Shown here piece after piece: positions 35,636-46,735 of a stretch of 64,000 bases of DNA. The stretch's first letter is position 1. Each line of letters begins with the position of its first letter. Source of the DNA: Cryptomeria japonica (lineage: Eukaryota; Streptophyta; Pinopsida; Cupressales; Cupressaceae). The notes beneath the pieces were generated by a model, which was given only the letters and a program-made list of their open reading frames with translations, was not told the origin of the DNA and did no database searches. The stretch spans positions 665,038,481 through 665,102,480 of the forward strand of contig NC_081412.1 in assembly GCF_030272615.1 (NCBI RefSeq), in the 5' to 3' direction. A program made the position numbers and the translations under genes.

Positions 35636-35755
35636 TACTCGCACGGTCCTATCATTCATACAATACACAAGCTTCATTTTAAATGCATACATGCGAGTGT
35701 CCTATCATTCATATAATCCATAGGCTTCTTTGTAAGTGCATAAATGCGAGTACTC
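35636..35755. repeat. 53-bp tandem duplication in the LINE tail
   Basis: The block cctatcattcat...tgcgagt occurs at 35648 and again at 35701, a period of 53 bp. It lies between RNase H and the extra coding-like stretch. Confidence 0.75.
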
Positions 35756-35849
35756 ATTGAGGTATAATTTGGCATTAAAGTGCTATAATTTCCTTTTGTA
35801 CTAATTCAAGCAATTCGGGGTATGAAGATAGTTTGATGGGAGAGTTCAC

Positions 35850-36310
35850 AGACTCAACTAAAATGCCATCACAACCCATGTTTGCTAATTTATTAGCTAC
35901 GAAATTGTCTTCCCTTAATGTATGGCTAACAATGTAAACTGAAAATGACTCAAGTAAATCCCAGATATGATTTAAAACATACGATAAGTGCCATGTCTTA
36001 AACGTTTTTGATGTAATTGCATTAATGATAACTAATGAATCCCCTTCTAAATGTATGTTGGAGAGACTGCATTTCCTTTCTCACACTAGGTCAGCTGGTA
36101 AAGCATTTGCCTCTGCCAAATTATTGGTACCCGAGGAGATGGGAGATGCTTGGAAAGTACACATTTTCCCATGATGGTCTCAAATGCAAACTCCGATTCT
36201 CGACTTCCCTGGATTTCCAAAGGAAGAGCCATCGAAGTTGATCTTAAAGAAATTAGGTGCAAGGGGTAACCATTTTATGGAAGACTGATCTTTAACATGA
36301 GCTGATGACC
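35850..36310 (-). pseudogene. LINE RNase H domain
   Basis: The minus strand carries FFKINFDGSSFGNPGKSRIG, then NLAEANALPADL, LEGDSLVIINAI and LREDNFVANKLANMG. These place the acidic residues of an RNase H fold (Asp in FDGS, Glu in AEANA, Asp in GDS) in order. The frame changes after GVCI near 36180 and there is a stop after PADLV. In plant L1 elements this C-terminal RNase H helps remove RNA during integration. Confidence 0.85.
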
Positions 36311-37550
36311 AATTCAAAGGAATCCCAATTGGTATAATAATACCATTCCGTGATTTTGCAATTACCTTATCCCACTTGGTAAATGAATGATTGTCCTTGG
36401 AATTAGAGAGAGAAGAATTTATGATTTTTGCAATTGAATTTTCCAACTTGGCCAGAACTCGATCCAGGGAGGAGGATTCTTTTCTGAAAATTCTTTTATT
36501 TCTCTCCCACCAGATGGCCCAAATGGTGAGAGCAGGGGCACATTTCCAAATGCCTGAGAAAGTTGAAGATGAAAATAGAAGAGGCCAAGAGTTAAACATA
36601 TCCCAAAGTGATTTAGGGAAGGGCATAAGAACTTGGAGTTTATTCATGATGAAGAACCAACATTAAGAAGCAAAAGTGCAGTGTAAAAATAAGTGATCCA
36701 CTGATTCTTCATCTAAGCCACAAAGAACACAATTGAAAACTTCTGAGATACCCAATTTTACCATTTTATTTGTTGTTAGGATTCTTTTTTTCAATGTTAA
36801 CCATGTAAAACAACCTACTTTTGGCAAAACAATATCATTCCAACAAAATGAGTATTGCCTTCTTCAATTGAATATTGCCCTGATTTAGAAGCCGACCAGA
36901 TTATCACATCTTCCCTATTAGACATGAAAACTGTTCTATTCAAGAAGATATCTACCAAGGAAGAGGATTGTTGATTGGATATAGGAAGAAGAGTCGAGTC
37001 TTTCCATATTGTTTTACCTGAAAAATATTTCTATAGCTGACACATAGTCATTCAATTTTATACCCCAGTGAGCTATAGCTATATTCGTAATATCTTCCAT
37101 ATTTTCCATTTGAGAAATTGGAGAATGCCCACACCATGAGTTTGTCCAAAAGTTAACACTGAAACCATTATTTACTTCCCATGTAATATACTTAGTTACT
37201 AGACTTCTTGAATCAATCATAAAATTCCATATAGCTGACCCTTTTGGAGGATCCAAAATTGTCAAAACTCTGGATGGTTGGTTGTTGTCTAAATATTTGG
37301 CTTGCATGATTTGACACCATTTTGAAGCAGGATTTGAATACAATTTCCAAATCAATTTTCCTCCAAAAGCCTTGTTGCGATGTTTTAATTTATGAAGACC
37401 TACTCCTCTTTGAGACTTTTGTAATGACATATTTTCCAAAGAGACTAAGGGGATTTTCCTTTCATTTGTCATATTACTATTCCATGGAAAATCTCTTACA
37501 AGTTTCTCTAACTGTTGAATGACAGATGAAGGTGCTTTGAGAACAGACAT
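36311..37550 (-). pseudogene. LINE ORF2 region between RT and RNase H
   Basis: The minus strand at 37014-37550 reads like the post-RT part of plant L1 ORF2 (VRDFPWNSN, SQRGVGLHKLKHRNKAFGGK, NNGFSVNFWTNSWCG). 36311-36647 continues with LTIWAIWWERNKRIFRKES, the conserved run before RNase H. The zinc-finger part between them is present only in broken frames. Confidence 0.85.
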
Positions 37551-37553
37551 GTA

Positions 37554-38839
37554 CTAGTTCGGTATTGTTGTTAACATTGTCTTTATAAGAAGAATTCTAC
37601 CAAATAATGATAGCCACCTTACTTTCCATTCTAAGATTTGTGCCTTGATTCTTCCAATAATAGCAGACCAATAAGAAGATTTGTTTTTCCCCATAAATAA
37701 TGGAATACCAAGGTAAGAAGATGGCAATTGATCCATTGGGAATTCCAAAATCTTGGAATTTTTTAGTGGTAAAATTGGATTTGTATTGAAAATGAAAATC
37801 TTAGACTTAGTAGCATTAATTTTCTGACCCGAAGTTGATGAATAGACTTTTAAAGTTTTTTTAATATGCCTATCTTCTTTTAGAGAAGACTTACCAAATA
37901 ACAATGTGTCATCAGCAAAAGAGAGTGAGTAACTACAATTCAAGTACCTGGAAAACTAGCTCCACGCCAAAGCCCTTTTGATGAATCGAGATTAATGCTT
38001 CTGCTAAAGGTATCTGCCATAAGAATAAAATAGAAGGGTGATAAAGGGTCACCTTGTCTTACTCCCTGTGTACCTTGAAAAACCCTTGAGGGATGTCCGT
38101 TTACTAGAACTGAAAAGTATGCACCTGAGACACAGGATTTGATCCATTTGTACCATTTGTCTGAGAAACCAAATTTAGATAATACCTTAAAGAGAAACTC
38201 CCACTTAACCCTGTCATAAGCTTTCATCATGTCAAGTTTGACAAAAAAAATTTCTTCCTAATTTTCATTGATAGAATGTAAAACCTCGTGTGCTACTAAA
38301 GCCCCTTCCATAGTCTCTCTTCCTCGAACAAAGCCCCCATGTTCTTGTGATATAATCTTAGGTATGAGATGATGCAATCTAAGGTAAATTGCCTTAGTTA
38401 CTATCTTATAGATCATGTTGCAGAGTGAAATAGGTCTGAACTCTACAAATGTTGATGGAGAGGTTGTTTTCGGAATAAGAGCAATATTTGTTCCATTGAA
38501 ACTTTTTAACATTGCACCCCTTTTCCTGGATTCTTCCATTATCGCCAAAAGGCCTATCCCTATCACATCCCAACACTTTTGGAAGAAGAGAGTAGTGAAT
38601 CCATCCAGACCTAGAGCTTTATCCGGGGAAACCAAGAATACCACTTTGTGGACTTCCCCTAAGGTGAAAGGGGCCAATAAAGATCTATTGTCCAAATCAG
38701 TAATTAGAGGATAAATAGACTGCAGTAACTGCTCAAATTTATCATTCCAAGAAGAATCTAAATCAGAAGGCACAGGGGCTAAAAGATTCTTAAAAAACCT
38801 AACTCCTTCATCTTGAATATTTGCCAAATTTTCAATCAA
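37554..38839 (-). pseudogene. LINE reverse transcriptase
   Basis: The minus strand carries the L1 RT blocks in order: SPDKALGLDGFTTLFFQKCW, IALIPKT, FRPISLCNMIYKIVTKAI, LDMMKAYDRVKWEF, GVRQGDPLSPFYFIL, SLSFADDTLLFGKS (catalytic ADD intact), QKINATKSKIF and SSYLGIPLFMG. Inactivating changes seen: an in-frame TAG before EEIFFVKLD (38258), a frame change near 37940 between SFPGT and the FADD block, and a TAG after LTTIPN (37554). In life it copies LINE RNA at the nicked target. Confidence 0.93.
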
Positions 38840-39682
38840 TACCCCTGTGTCTGCATGCTTGATTGAGAATATAACATTTGATGCTTTTCTTTGTTTTGTG
38901 GATCCATGAAATTTTTTTGTATTCTTATCTCCCTGCTTTAGCCAAAGCTCTCTAGACTTCAGTCTCCAATATTCTTCTTTCTCTTACAAACCAATTCCCA
39001 CTCACTTTGAAGACCCTTCTGTGTAGAGTACAAAAGCTAATCCAATCCCTTGGAGATTATATTTTGATTAACTTCTTCCAATTGTTGTTCAATGATTTTT
39101 TTTGTTCAATACATTCTTGAGGAACTTTCCATTCCATTCTTTTTCCTTAACCTTAATAAACTGAAGTTTCTTAAAGAATTGGTACATCTATGTTCCTCTG
39201 CATATAGGAGTAGATACCTAGCACTACCTTAATAAGGCCTGAAAGTGTGGATGTCTAAACCACATACGTTCAAATTTAAAAGAAGAACCAGAAAAAGGCA
39301 TCGGGTTCTGATTTTGCCATTCAAGTGCAATATGAACAGGAAAATGGTCTGATTATGATATAGGAAATTTTTCGGAGCAATAACTGAATTGTTTGAGTCG
39401 CCACTTGAAAGGTATAAAAAACCTATCAAGTCTCTCTACAATTTGAAGAAACCCTGATTTCCTGTTAGTCCAGGTGAAGAGACCATTATTGGGAATCACA
39501 TCCAATAAGTTGTTATCTGTGGTGAAATTTAGAAAATCTTGCATAGTTCATGGACGTGGGTAGATTCCTCCTTGTTTCTCCTTATGAGACAAAATTGCAT
39601 TAAAGTCTCCCCCTATGAAAAAATTATGATCTTCTTCTTGTTGGTGCAATTGAGTCAGTTTATCCCATAAATCTTTCTTTTC
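38840..39682 (-). pseudogene. LINE ORF2, endonuclease C-terminal half and spacer
   Basis: The minus strand at 39353-39544 has the endonuclease signature FTWTNRKSGFLQIVERLDRF; 39229-39429 continues in another frame. Between about 38840 and 39230 the spacer before RT is decayed; I see only short open pieces. Confidence 0.75.
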
Positions 39683-40027
39683 CTAAGAAGGGGTAGGACC
39701 ATACACATTGAATAGCATAAAGGTCATATCATAACATACTACTTTCACCATTTGCCAATTATGATCTTGATCTAGTAGTTGGACTTGAACTCTTTTAGGG
39801 TTCCATAATGTGAGCAATCCTCCCGAGGCCCCAACACCTTGCATATGTGCACATCCAAATTGTGTCCATTTAGCCACTATTTTGAGATACATTTCCTCTG
39901 ATAACTTTATTTCTTGAAGTATGTAGATATCAACCTTTGTAGAATCAAGATGAAGCTTAATTCTACCTCTTTTGTCAGGAGCATTAATGCCCCTGACATT
40001 CCATGAAATCACTTTCATTGCGAACAA
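39683..40027 (-). pseudogene. LINE apurinic-type endonuclease, N-terminal half
   Basis: The minus strand begins MFAMKVISWNVRGINAPDKR and continues VDIYILQEIKLSEE and GASGGLLTLWNP. The Asn of SWNVRG and the Glu of QEIK are the expected active-site residues of the L1 target-nicking endonuclease. A stop after YGPTPS ends the open piece. Confidence 0.9.
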
Positions 40028-42426
40028 GGAGTGCCTTTCGCACTCCTTGTAACTCTTTTTGACACCTTGAATATTCCATCTAATGTACTCTGAACACCTG
40101 CCTATATTTCCTCTTGAATCTCGATAGAGTTCGGTTTTCTACCTCTTTTCTTAGGACTTCTAAACACTTTTGTCTTCATACTTGGACTTTACTCGACCGA
40201 AAATGACTGTGAATAATCAAAGTTACTTGTTTTTGTCTCATCATCTTGCTGAGGAACTTTCATATCTTCCTACATAATTTTTTGCGAAGGGATATCTAAG
40301 TGTGGGGAGATCGGAGTGACATTTTGTTGAATCTTGTTTGCAAAACTTAATCTTGATCCAATATGCAGGTGGTTTAAAGGTCGGTGAAAGGAAAGAGAGT
40401 ACCTAATACCGAAAGGGTGAAGAACAAATGAAAATTTTGTATTAAAGACAAGCTTTACTGGGGAATCAAATTTACTTAGACCAGTAGTTTCTTTACCCAA
40501 GGGAAGTTTCCCTTCCACTGAAAAATCAATTGTTGGGCAACAACACATTACCTTTCATAAGGGACACATTACATTTGTCATACTAACACCTTCCAATTCT
40601 ACAATTTCCCCAATCATAGTGGAAGCTAATGTAAACAAAATATCATCTGCTAACCCCTAAATATGTTATTTATTTCTTGAAATAGCTACCCCTAAATCTG
40701 AAAAATTCAGCATTAAACTCTGTATAATAATTAGGGATTCATTATACATTAGGGCCCGAACTACAAGCTCTCTGTCATTACTTGTTTTATCACATATTTG
40801 AAGAACTTTTGTAGGCCTAAAGCAAGATGTATAGATATAGAAAAACTGAATCCAACTATACATGCTGAAAAAGTTGGTCAGCTTAATAAGCCAGTGAACA
40901 TAGGATAACTCAAATTTTGAGTCATCATGAGGCATAGAGATGACACTGTATGCTTGTACAAAATTAGAAGGAAAATATGCCTCATGCTGATGAATGGTGC
41001 ACAATAAAGGGTATGAGCAATGATTTTTACAAAGTAGAATCTCTGAACACTCGAGACCACTAGAAGCATTAGTAAAATTCCCTAGTTTATGTTGATATTT
41101 GCAAATGTCCTCTACATTATCCATCACAATGTCTTGATACCATAAACCCCATTTTGATGTGATAGAGATTTTCCTTGGAAGGGTTTTATTTGAATCAAGA
41201 AGTAGGCAAACTCTAACATCTCTTTGAATTACTTCAAAGGGTATAAGATCATGAGAAACAAAAATACCTAGCTGATTAGCCATGATCTCCACAATTTTTG
41301 GATCTTTGTATTCCAAAGGCAGACTCGAGAAAGAAATCCAGTAAGGGTAAAATCTACATAAATTAGCATCTGGCTTAAAGTTTGGAATCCAAGGCATGGT
41401 AAACAAACTAGCCCCTTGACAAAACCAACCTTTGAGCTCTATCTTCGGATGAAGAAAACAGAATGACAAAAAACCCCGAATGGCTATCAACATAAAAAAG
41501 GTCATGAAAACCCGACCATTGGCTTTTAGCCCATGAAAGTAAAGATTAAAAAGGGGTTGATGAACTAAAAATACCGATGAGAGTCGAATTTCAGAGAAAT
41601 GATATAGATTGAGAGAGAACATGCTCAGAAAAAGTAATATTAATGATAGAGGTGTTCTCTGCCTGATCTGATTTGGAAGGAGATATTTCTGCCTCCTTGA
41701 GATTGGCCTATTTTCTTCTCCACACAAGAGGCGCAGATTTTGGATTGAAGGGACCTCCATGATCACCATGATGTTCTGTTTCATTATCCCCTTTGACTAA
41801 ACATCCCTTTTGCAAAAATTATTAGGATATAGACGAAGTTTCTTCACAAATGTCAAAAACAGGTTGTTTTCCTTTTTGCTTTGGCCGATACACTTTCAAA
41901 GGTTGAAACTTTTTGATAGGATTTTGAAAAAAAATTTCCCACCCAAATGATTTTTGAAAAATAAATGGTCCATGGCCTGTATGCCCTCTGATAATATTTC
42001 AAGCCCCTTGTTTGGATGATTCTATCCATTCATAGTTGTTGAGATTTGAGTAATTCTGCAAATATCCTTGTTCTTTGCGAAATTTTTTATGTAATGAGTG
42101 AGCCGGTTGAACAATTGGTCGATTGTAGAAGATGTCAAAAATATCTATCTGAGCTTGGGATCCCTAATTAGCTGCCTTGCTTATGTAATATTCATCAAGA
42201 CATGCAAAACGATTCAACCATTGTTTCCCTGAAGGTAAATTTGAAACCGATTGAACAAAAGGTTTATCTTTGAAAATTTTGGTGAAAAGATTATTATCGA
42301 AATCTAGTTTATGAGCCAAACGAAAGACACCTTTGCCCTGCCCTGAATTTGTCTGCTAAAAATCTTCCATTTCCTGAATGTTGTAACTTCTCCCTACTCT
42401 AAAACCCTAGTGCTCCATGTGGCCAT
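40028..42426 (-). pseudogene. LINE ORF1 (nucleic-acid-binding protein)
   Basis: The ATG at 42426-42424 opens MATWSTRVLE and soon meets a stop; GRSYNIQEMEDF follows in another frame. The longest open piece, 40666-41784, has plant L1 ORF1 features: LKGWFCQGASLFTMPWIPNF, FSSLPLEYKDPKIVEIMANQ and QRDVRVCLLLDSNKTLPRKI, close to the DUF4283 domain found in many plant LINE ORF1 proteins. The usual C-terminal zinc knuckle is not clear. ORF1 proteins coat the LINE RNA. Confidence 0.8.
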
Positions 42427-42451
42427 CTTACACCCATTATAAGATCACTCA

Positions 42452-42469
42452 TAGTTAATTATTACATTT
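42452..42469. repeat. LINE target-site duplication, right copy
   Basis: An exact copy of tagttaattattacattt, adjoining the 5' end of the minus-strand LINE. Confidence 0.92.
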
Positions 42470-43262
42470 ACACTTCATATATTTAACATTTATTATTTAT
42501 ATGTCCTAATATCTCTATATCTACATCTTATCCATGAATCTGGAATTTTTTCTTGGTTATCTAAATGGATATCGTTTGATAGTTGTCGTTAAGACTACGG
42601 AAAGTTCACTCGTTTTCTTGACTTTAAATAGCTTGCTTTCACATTCATGCAAAATGAAACGCTTGACAATATTGAATGCAAATGTTGGAAATGTTGAAGC
42701 TCGCGCTTGTCGAGGGAAGACAAGGTCTGGCCCCCCCACTTTATGGAACGTAAACATGAAGTATTAGACACTGTTTTCTTTCTTACGTCCACCGTACTTG
42801 TTACAGGCTGCCCTCCAATTAGACTTTCCTTATAAGCCCAATCCATCGATGGAGGTAGTAGTAGAAGAAATTATAATAGGGAAAGAAAAGATCTAGAGCC
42901 CAACTCATAAGATTATGATATGTGTCTTACTTTTATTATTTGAGACATAAGAGTTAAATTCTTGGAGAAATTTCAATAACGAATAGTTAAAAAGACTTAT
43001 GTGGAAAATCAGATAAACAGAACTTGAATCGCAGACATGTATTCTTTAAATATACTCAATCACATTATATGGTATACTTAATAAGAAAACATTTTTCATT
43101 TATTTTCCATCTTGTCAGCAATTTTTCTTGTCTATTCATGAGTTATTTTCATAAAATTCATCAAAATGTTTTTGTTTTTATAATAATGTTAAGTTTTAGC
43201 TATAACTTTTTGTTTCTACCATATTTTCAAATAAAATCTTATATTATGTTCTTTTAGAAATA
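42470..43262. other. Unassigned sequence, partly GC-richer
   Basis: 42590-42850 has more even composition than its surroundings and open frames on both strands (77-83 codons), none with a recognisable motif; a C7 run lies near 42731. It could be an exon or promoter remnant of a lost gene, but I cannot support a call. The rest is AT-rich. Confidence 0.4.
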
Positions 43263-43575
43263 CACCATGATTTTTTTTTTATTTTTTTTTATGGAGGTCT
43301 AGATCTGCAAGCATGGTAGGGCAAGGGTATGAGGCCCGCCAACACAAGAGCCTAGCAAGGGTCTTCATGGAGTAGTTTTTGCCACCCAATATAAGACATG
43401 CGCCTATAGGCTGAAACCTCTTTGGCTAAGAGCCAAGGACTGAACGGTATCCATTCTACAAAATTTGCTTAGGGCATGATCCCAACCTCATTTGTTATGA
43501 TGTTGGAGCTTTGCACTCAACAAGACTTGATCCCTTGTGAGCTCATTTGGAGCCATTCAACTTCACCATGATTTT
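43263..43575 (-). mobile_element. SINE-like retroposon with 12-bp target duplication
   Basis: The duplication caccatgatttt lies at 43263-43274 and 43564-43575. The insert (43275-43563, ~289 bp) has a T-rich left end, i.e. a 3' A-tail on the minus strand, and higher GC than its surroundings. On the minus strand a box-B-like GGTTGGGATC occurs near 43479-43488, but no convincing box A sits 30-45 nt upstream, so a tRNA origin is not established. No ORF is seen. A 5'-truncated LINE of another family is the alternative. Confidence 0.65.
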
Positions 43576-43619
43576 CAATCTGTATTGGTTCAATGAATAG
43601 ATACTTTAACATCCAATAA

Positions 43620-43990
43620 ATCTAAATATTCCTTAACATATCTCATTCATGTCCCATTTTTTATGTGTAATTTTCTTCTTTCATGTCTAAAATTTATTTT
43701 CTAGATCAGTTTATGAGGTGATTTTATTACTATTATTATGTCCACTACCTCTTCACAACATCATATCTAGCATCATATCTAGTATTTCCATGCATTGCAT
43801 TATAATATATCTTTGTTATATTCTATTGTTTTTCAGCAAATGCTGCAAATCTTGATGTTGTAGAGCAATCTATTGAAATACACATATTATAGATATACAA
43901 CATTATGTTTCTACAATTTGACTACTATTTAACATCTTTTATAAATTGAAAATTAAATAAATGTAATTATGTTTAATACCATTATAAATA
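43620..43990 (+). repeat. RLP 5'-flank module, copy without its gene
   Basis: 43849-43990 closely matches 1-175 (aatcttgatgttgtagagca, then ctactatttaacatctttta). The part before it resembles 59440-59640. Instead of leading to an RLP gene, it passes straight into the RLP downstream flank at about 43995. Confidence 0.75.
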
Positions 43991-44868
43991 TAACATCTTG
44001 TCAATTTACTGCCATTAGCTTCACTTATACATACTTTGTGAGGTAAGAACTTCAACTCTTTGAAAAATACGATTACTCCTATCAGCGTCATTAGTTCCAC
44101 CTTGCAATTGAATAAATTGTTATGTAAAAGGAATACTTATCATAATGCTTTGATAAGTTTAGAATAATTTAATTCTTTTATATCAAAAGATTTTTTTCGA
44201 GATACATAAATGCAATAACAAAAACTGGTTATTAGTTTTGTTGACCATCATTATTAGATTTTTGACATAATAAAGCATCTAATAAACGGCCTCTATTCTC
44301 TCCATAATAGAGAGGTCAACATATGAACCGTAGTACTTTAAAAGATAGATCTTAGGCTAATAAATGAAATTAGAGTATATGCAAGATATGGTTTATATAT
44401 TATAATAGTATTTTGTTATTTATTTATTTTGATATTAGTTTTTTAGTAAGTGCATATAAATAAATGATTGTGATATTACATATTACATATTACATATATA
44501 ACAATAAGTGTTATTTGATATTTTTCCAATAAATAAACATATATATTAATTTAGTTTTATATTATGTATTTTTATGAAGTTATAGAATTATTAGGAAGAA
44601 TTTATATAGTTCATACTAATCTATTTTTACTATTTTATTCAATGATGAATCTAACTTTAATAGTTCTTTTTTTTTTGTCATCTTGTTTCTAAACTAGAGA
44701 CTTAAAGATTTAAATCATTGTACACTTTATCTTCATTAAGTTATTTTTAGTGACATGAGTGATCCTTACTTTCATTTATTTGAGTCTTTAGTTTTGATTT
44801 AATAACTTGGGTGAGCTATTTAGCAAGATTTACATTCATTGTAATACTCTCAAATCATATACTAAGGT
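43991..44868 (+). repeat. RLP 3'-flank module joined directly to the 5' flank
   Basis: It matches 3680-4540 downstream of RLP1 (gccattagcttcacttatac, gaatacttatcataatgctt, ttgggtgagctatttagcaa). About 3.5 kb corresponding to 175-3680, including the whole RLP gene, is absent at the junction. Confidence 0.78.
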
Positions 44869-45827
44869 ATCATTAACATGAAGAAATTATTTCTTTATTT
44901 TCCTTCTTATTAGTTGTAATATCATTAATTGTACTTCTTTAATTACGAGTACAATTTCACAAACTTCTTGACACTTATTTTAGTTTCCCATTTCTCCTAA
45001 GCATCTTGAGACCATTTCTAGCCTTGAATTAATTCTTAACTCAAGAATATGAGTCCTACCTTATTTTAAAACTTCAAATTAGTCCTCTTTGTTCCCTTAG
45101 TTTAGTGTGCCCTTTTTCCTATATCATTTCAAGATTATTTGAGTTCTATCTCATTTTAAATTTCAAAAAACATCTTTCCCAATTAAATTTTGTCAATGTT
45201 AATATAAATTCCAAATTTGATATTCACGCCCTATTTATCTTTCTTCCTTGAAATTTAGGCCTATTTTGTTGAGACACTTTCGACAAGTCTATAGGTCAAA
45301 CACTTTTTGGCTAAATTTTTGGGAGAGTGATGTGTAAGCCTCAACATTTCTAGATCTAGTATCAAAATTTGGATATGATTATTATAAATCAATCTAAAAT
45401 GAATAATACTTTCAGAACCCTATATAAGACTTCATCCCTAATTCATTTTATCATCTATCAATTATATTCTCAAGAATTGCTAATTCCTTCAAGAGCAAAT
45501 CAGAGTATAAGGAGCATTAAGATAAAACACATTATCTTTGATTATGTTTCCATGATAAATTTTATGATGATTTATCATGTTATTGCACCATACTTGGAGG
45601 AAATATTTAGAAGGCATCACATCATCAATTAAAGGTATAATCATTTTAATTCAAAATTTCCCTTCAATCATTTTATTTCAGATTCAACCTCTATCTAATC
45701 AAGGCTGAGCTCTTTTTTAATCATTTTTTGGGGTTATTTCTAACCCAAGGTTTCACTTAGGTAGGGTGCTATATATTTTAACACCATTTTTCTCTCCTTT
45801 GTGCATTTATAGGTTGAAAAATAGGTT
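44869..45827. other. ~960-bp stretch absent from the RLP1 flank
   Basis: Similarity to the RLP1 downstream flank stops after catatactaa and resumes at tctcaatttgaacgtaccaa (45830). The intervening sequence shows no ORF with motifs and no clear terminal repeats. It is an insertion here or a deletion beside RLP1. Confidence 0.5.
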
Positions 45828-45922
45828 TGAGTCTCAATTTGAACGTACCAAAGCATAATTTAGATAGAGACAAAGGCAACCAAATAGAGTTTCGTAGGCA
45901 AGGGAAGGACAAGGGAACCTAT

Positions 45923-46735
45923 TGCTCTCAAAAAAGAGAAACCCAAGTTCACCTCAAATCTATAAATGAAATAGCCAATCTCAATCAATAAAAATCTCCA
46001 GGGCTTGGACAACATAACATAGGATCGTAATGATCCTCCTACACTTCAGGTTCTGCTAGACCTAAGGGGGACACCCTTTTGATGTATAAAATATAACCAA
46101 TTGCAAACATATGACATCAGTAAAAGCAAATGAATCTCAAAAGGCTCAACAACAAGAAGGTTAATGCAGATGGGCTAGATCTGCATTGACATCTCAACTA
46201 GATTGGAGCATGAGATAGGTGGAAAAAACTAAAACTACAAACATGAAAAGTAAATGGATTTTTTATTTTAAAATCTCTGAGGATTCCTAGAATCTGCAAG
46301 ATTAGTGCCTTATCCAAGGGCATGGAGTCATACATCAATCTGCAAATGAAAACCTCTATTGCAAATTCAATCTATTGAGAAAGATATCCCTATATTAATG
46401 CTTAACATTAATACATTCTAAACTCAAACATAGGATCATACATATCTAGACATTATCCTGAGTCCAAAATGATTATTCATAGGATTTAAACCCTTCTTAA
46501 AGAGTACCTAAGAACACCCATTATGCTCCCACTTTAAGAGGACAAACCCAAACTCCCTTGAAGACTGGATTTATTGAAAATCAGAGAAGGCCTAGAGACA
46601 ATCCAATAAACTGTATAAATGCCTTACATATATGTGACTTGCGACAGAAAAAATCTATAGCAAGAAGATACTCTATTACTTGAAAAAGATACATTGTATT
46701 ACAAATTTGGAAAAAACTCAAAATTGGAAACCAAG
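45923..46735 (-). repeat. Element C left LTR, similar part
   Basis: It matches 52277-53095 until about gattcag, where similarity stops abruptly. If the right LTR really runs to 53557, the remainder of this LTR has been replaced or lost. Confidence 0.75.

Larger units (their letters stand above)
34082..42451 (-). mobile_element. Full-length L1-type LINE
   Basis: This is a complete insertion on the minus strand: an 18-bp target duplication, an A-tail at 34082-34092, and a short 5' leader (42427-42451) before the ORF1 ATG. The order is ORF1, endonuclease, reverse transcriptase, Cys/His region, RNase H, then an unusually long tail. At 8.37 kb it exceeds the ~6-7 kb of many plant L1 elements, mostly because of ~1.8 kb after RNase H. 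Several stops and frameshifts show it is now inactive, but the family-defining residues are readable. Confidence 0.92.

Noticed and set aside
36092-36119. tRNA-like box A (tcagctggtaaagc) suggesting a SINE or tRNA
   Set aside because: The minus strand here encodes the RNase H run NLAEANALPADL of the LINE, which explains the sequence; no box B or cloverleaf follows.
42534-42846. Small gene on either strand
   Set aside because: Open frames of similar length overlap on both strands, there is no motif, and no exon structure can be supported.
45369-45632. 87-codon + strand ORF
   Set aside because: Ile/His-rich composition from AT-rich sequence, no motif, and it lies in an unassigned insert between flank repeats.
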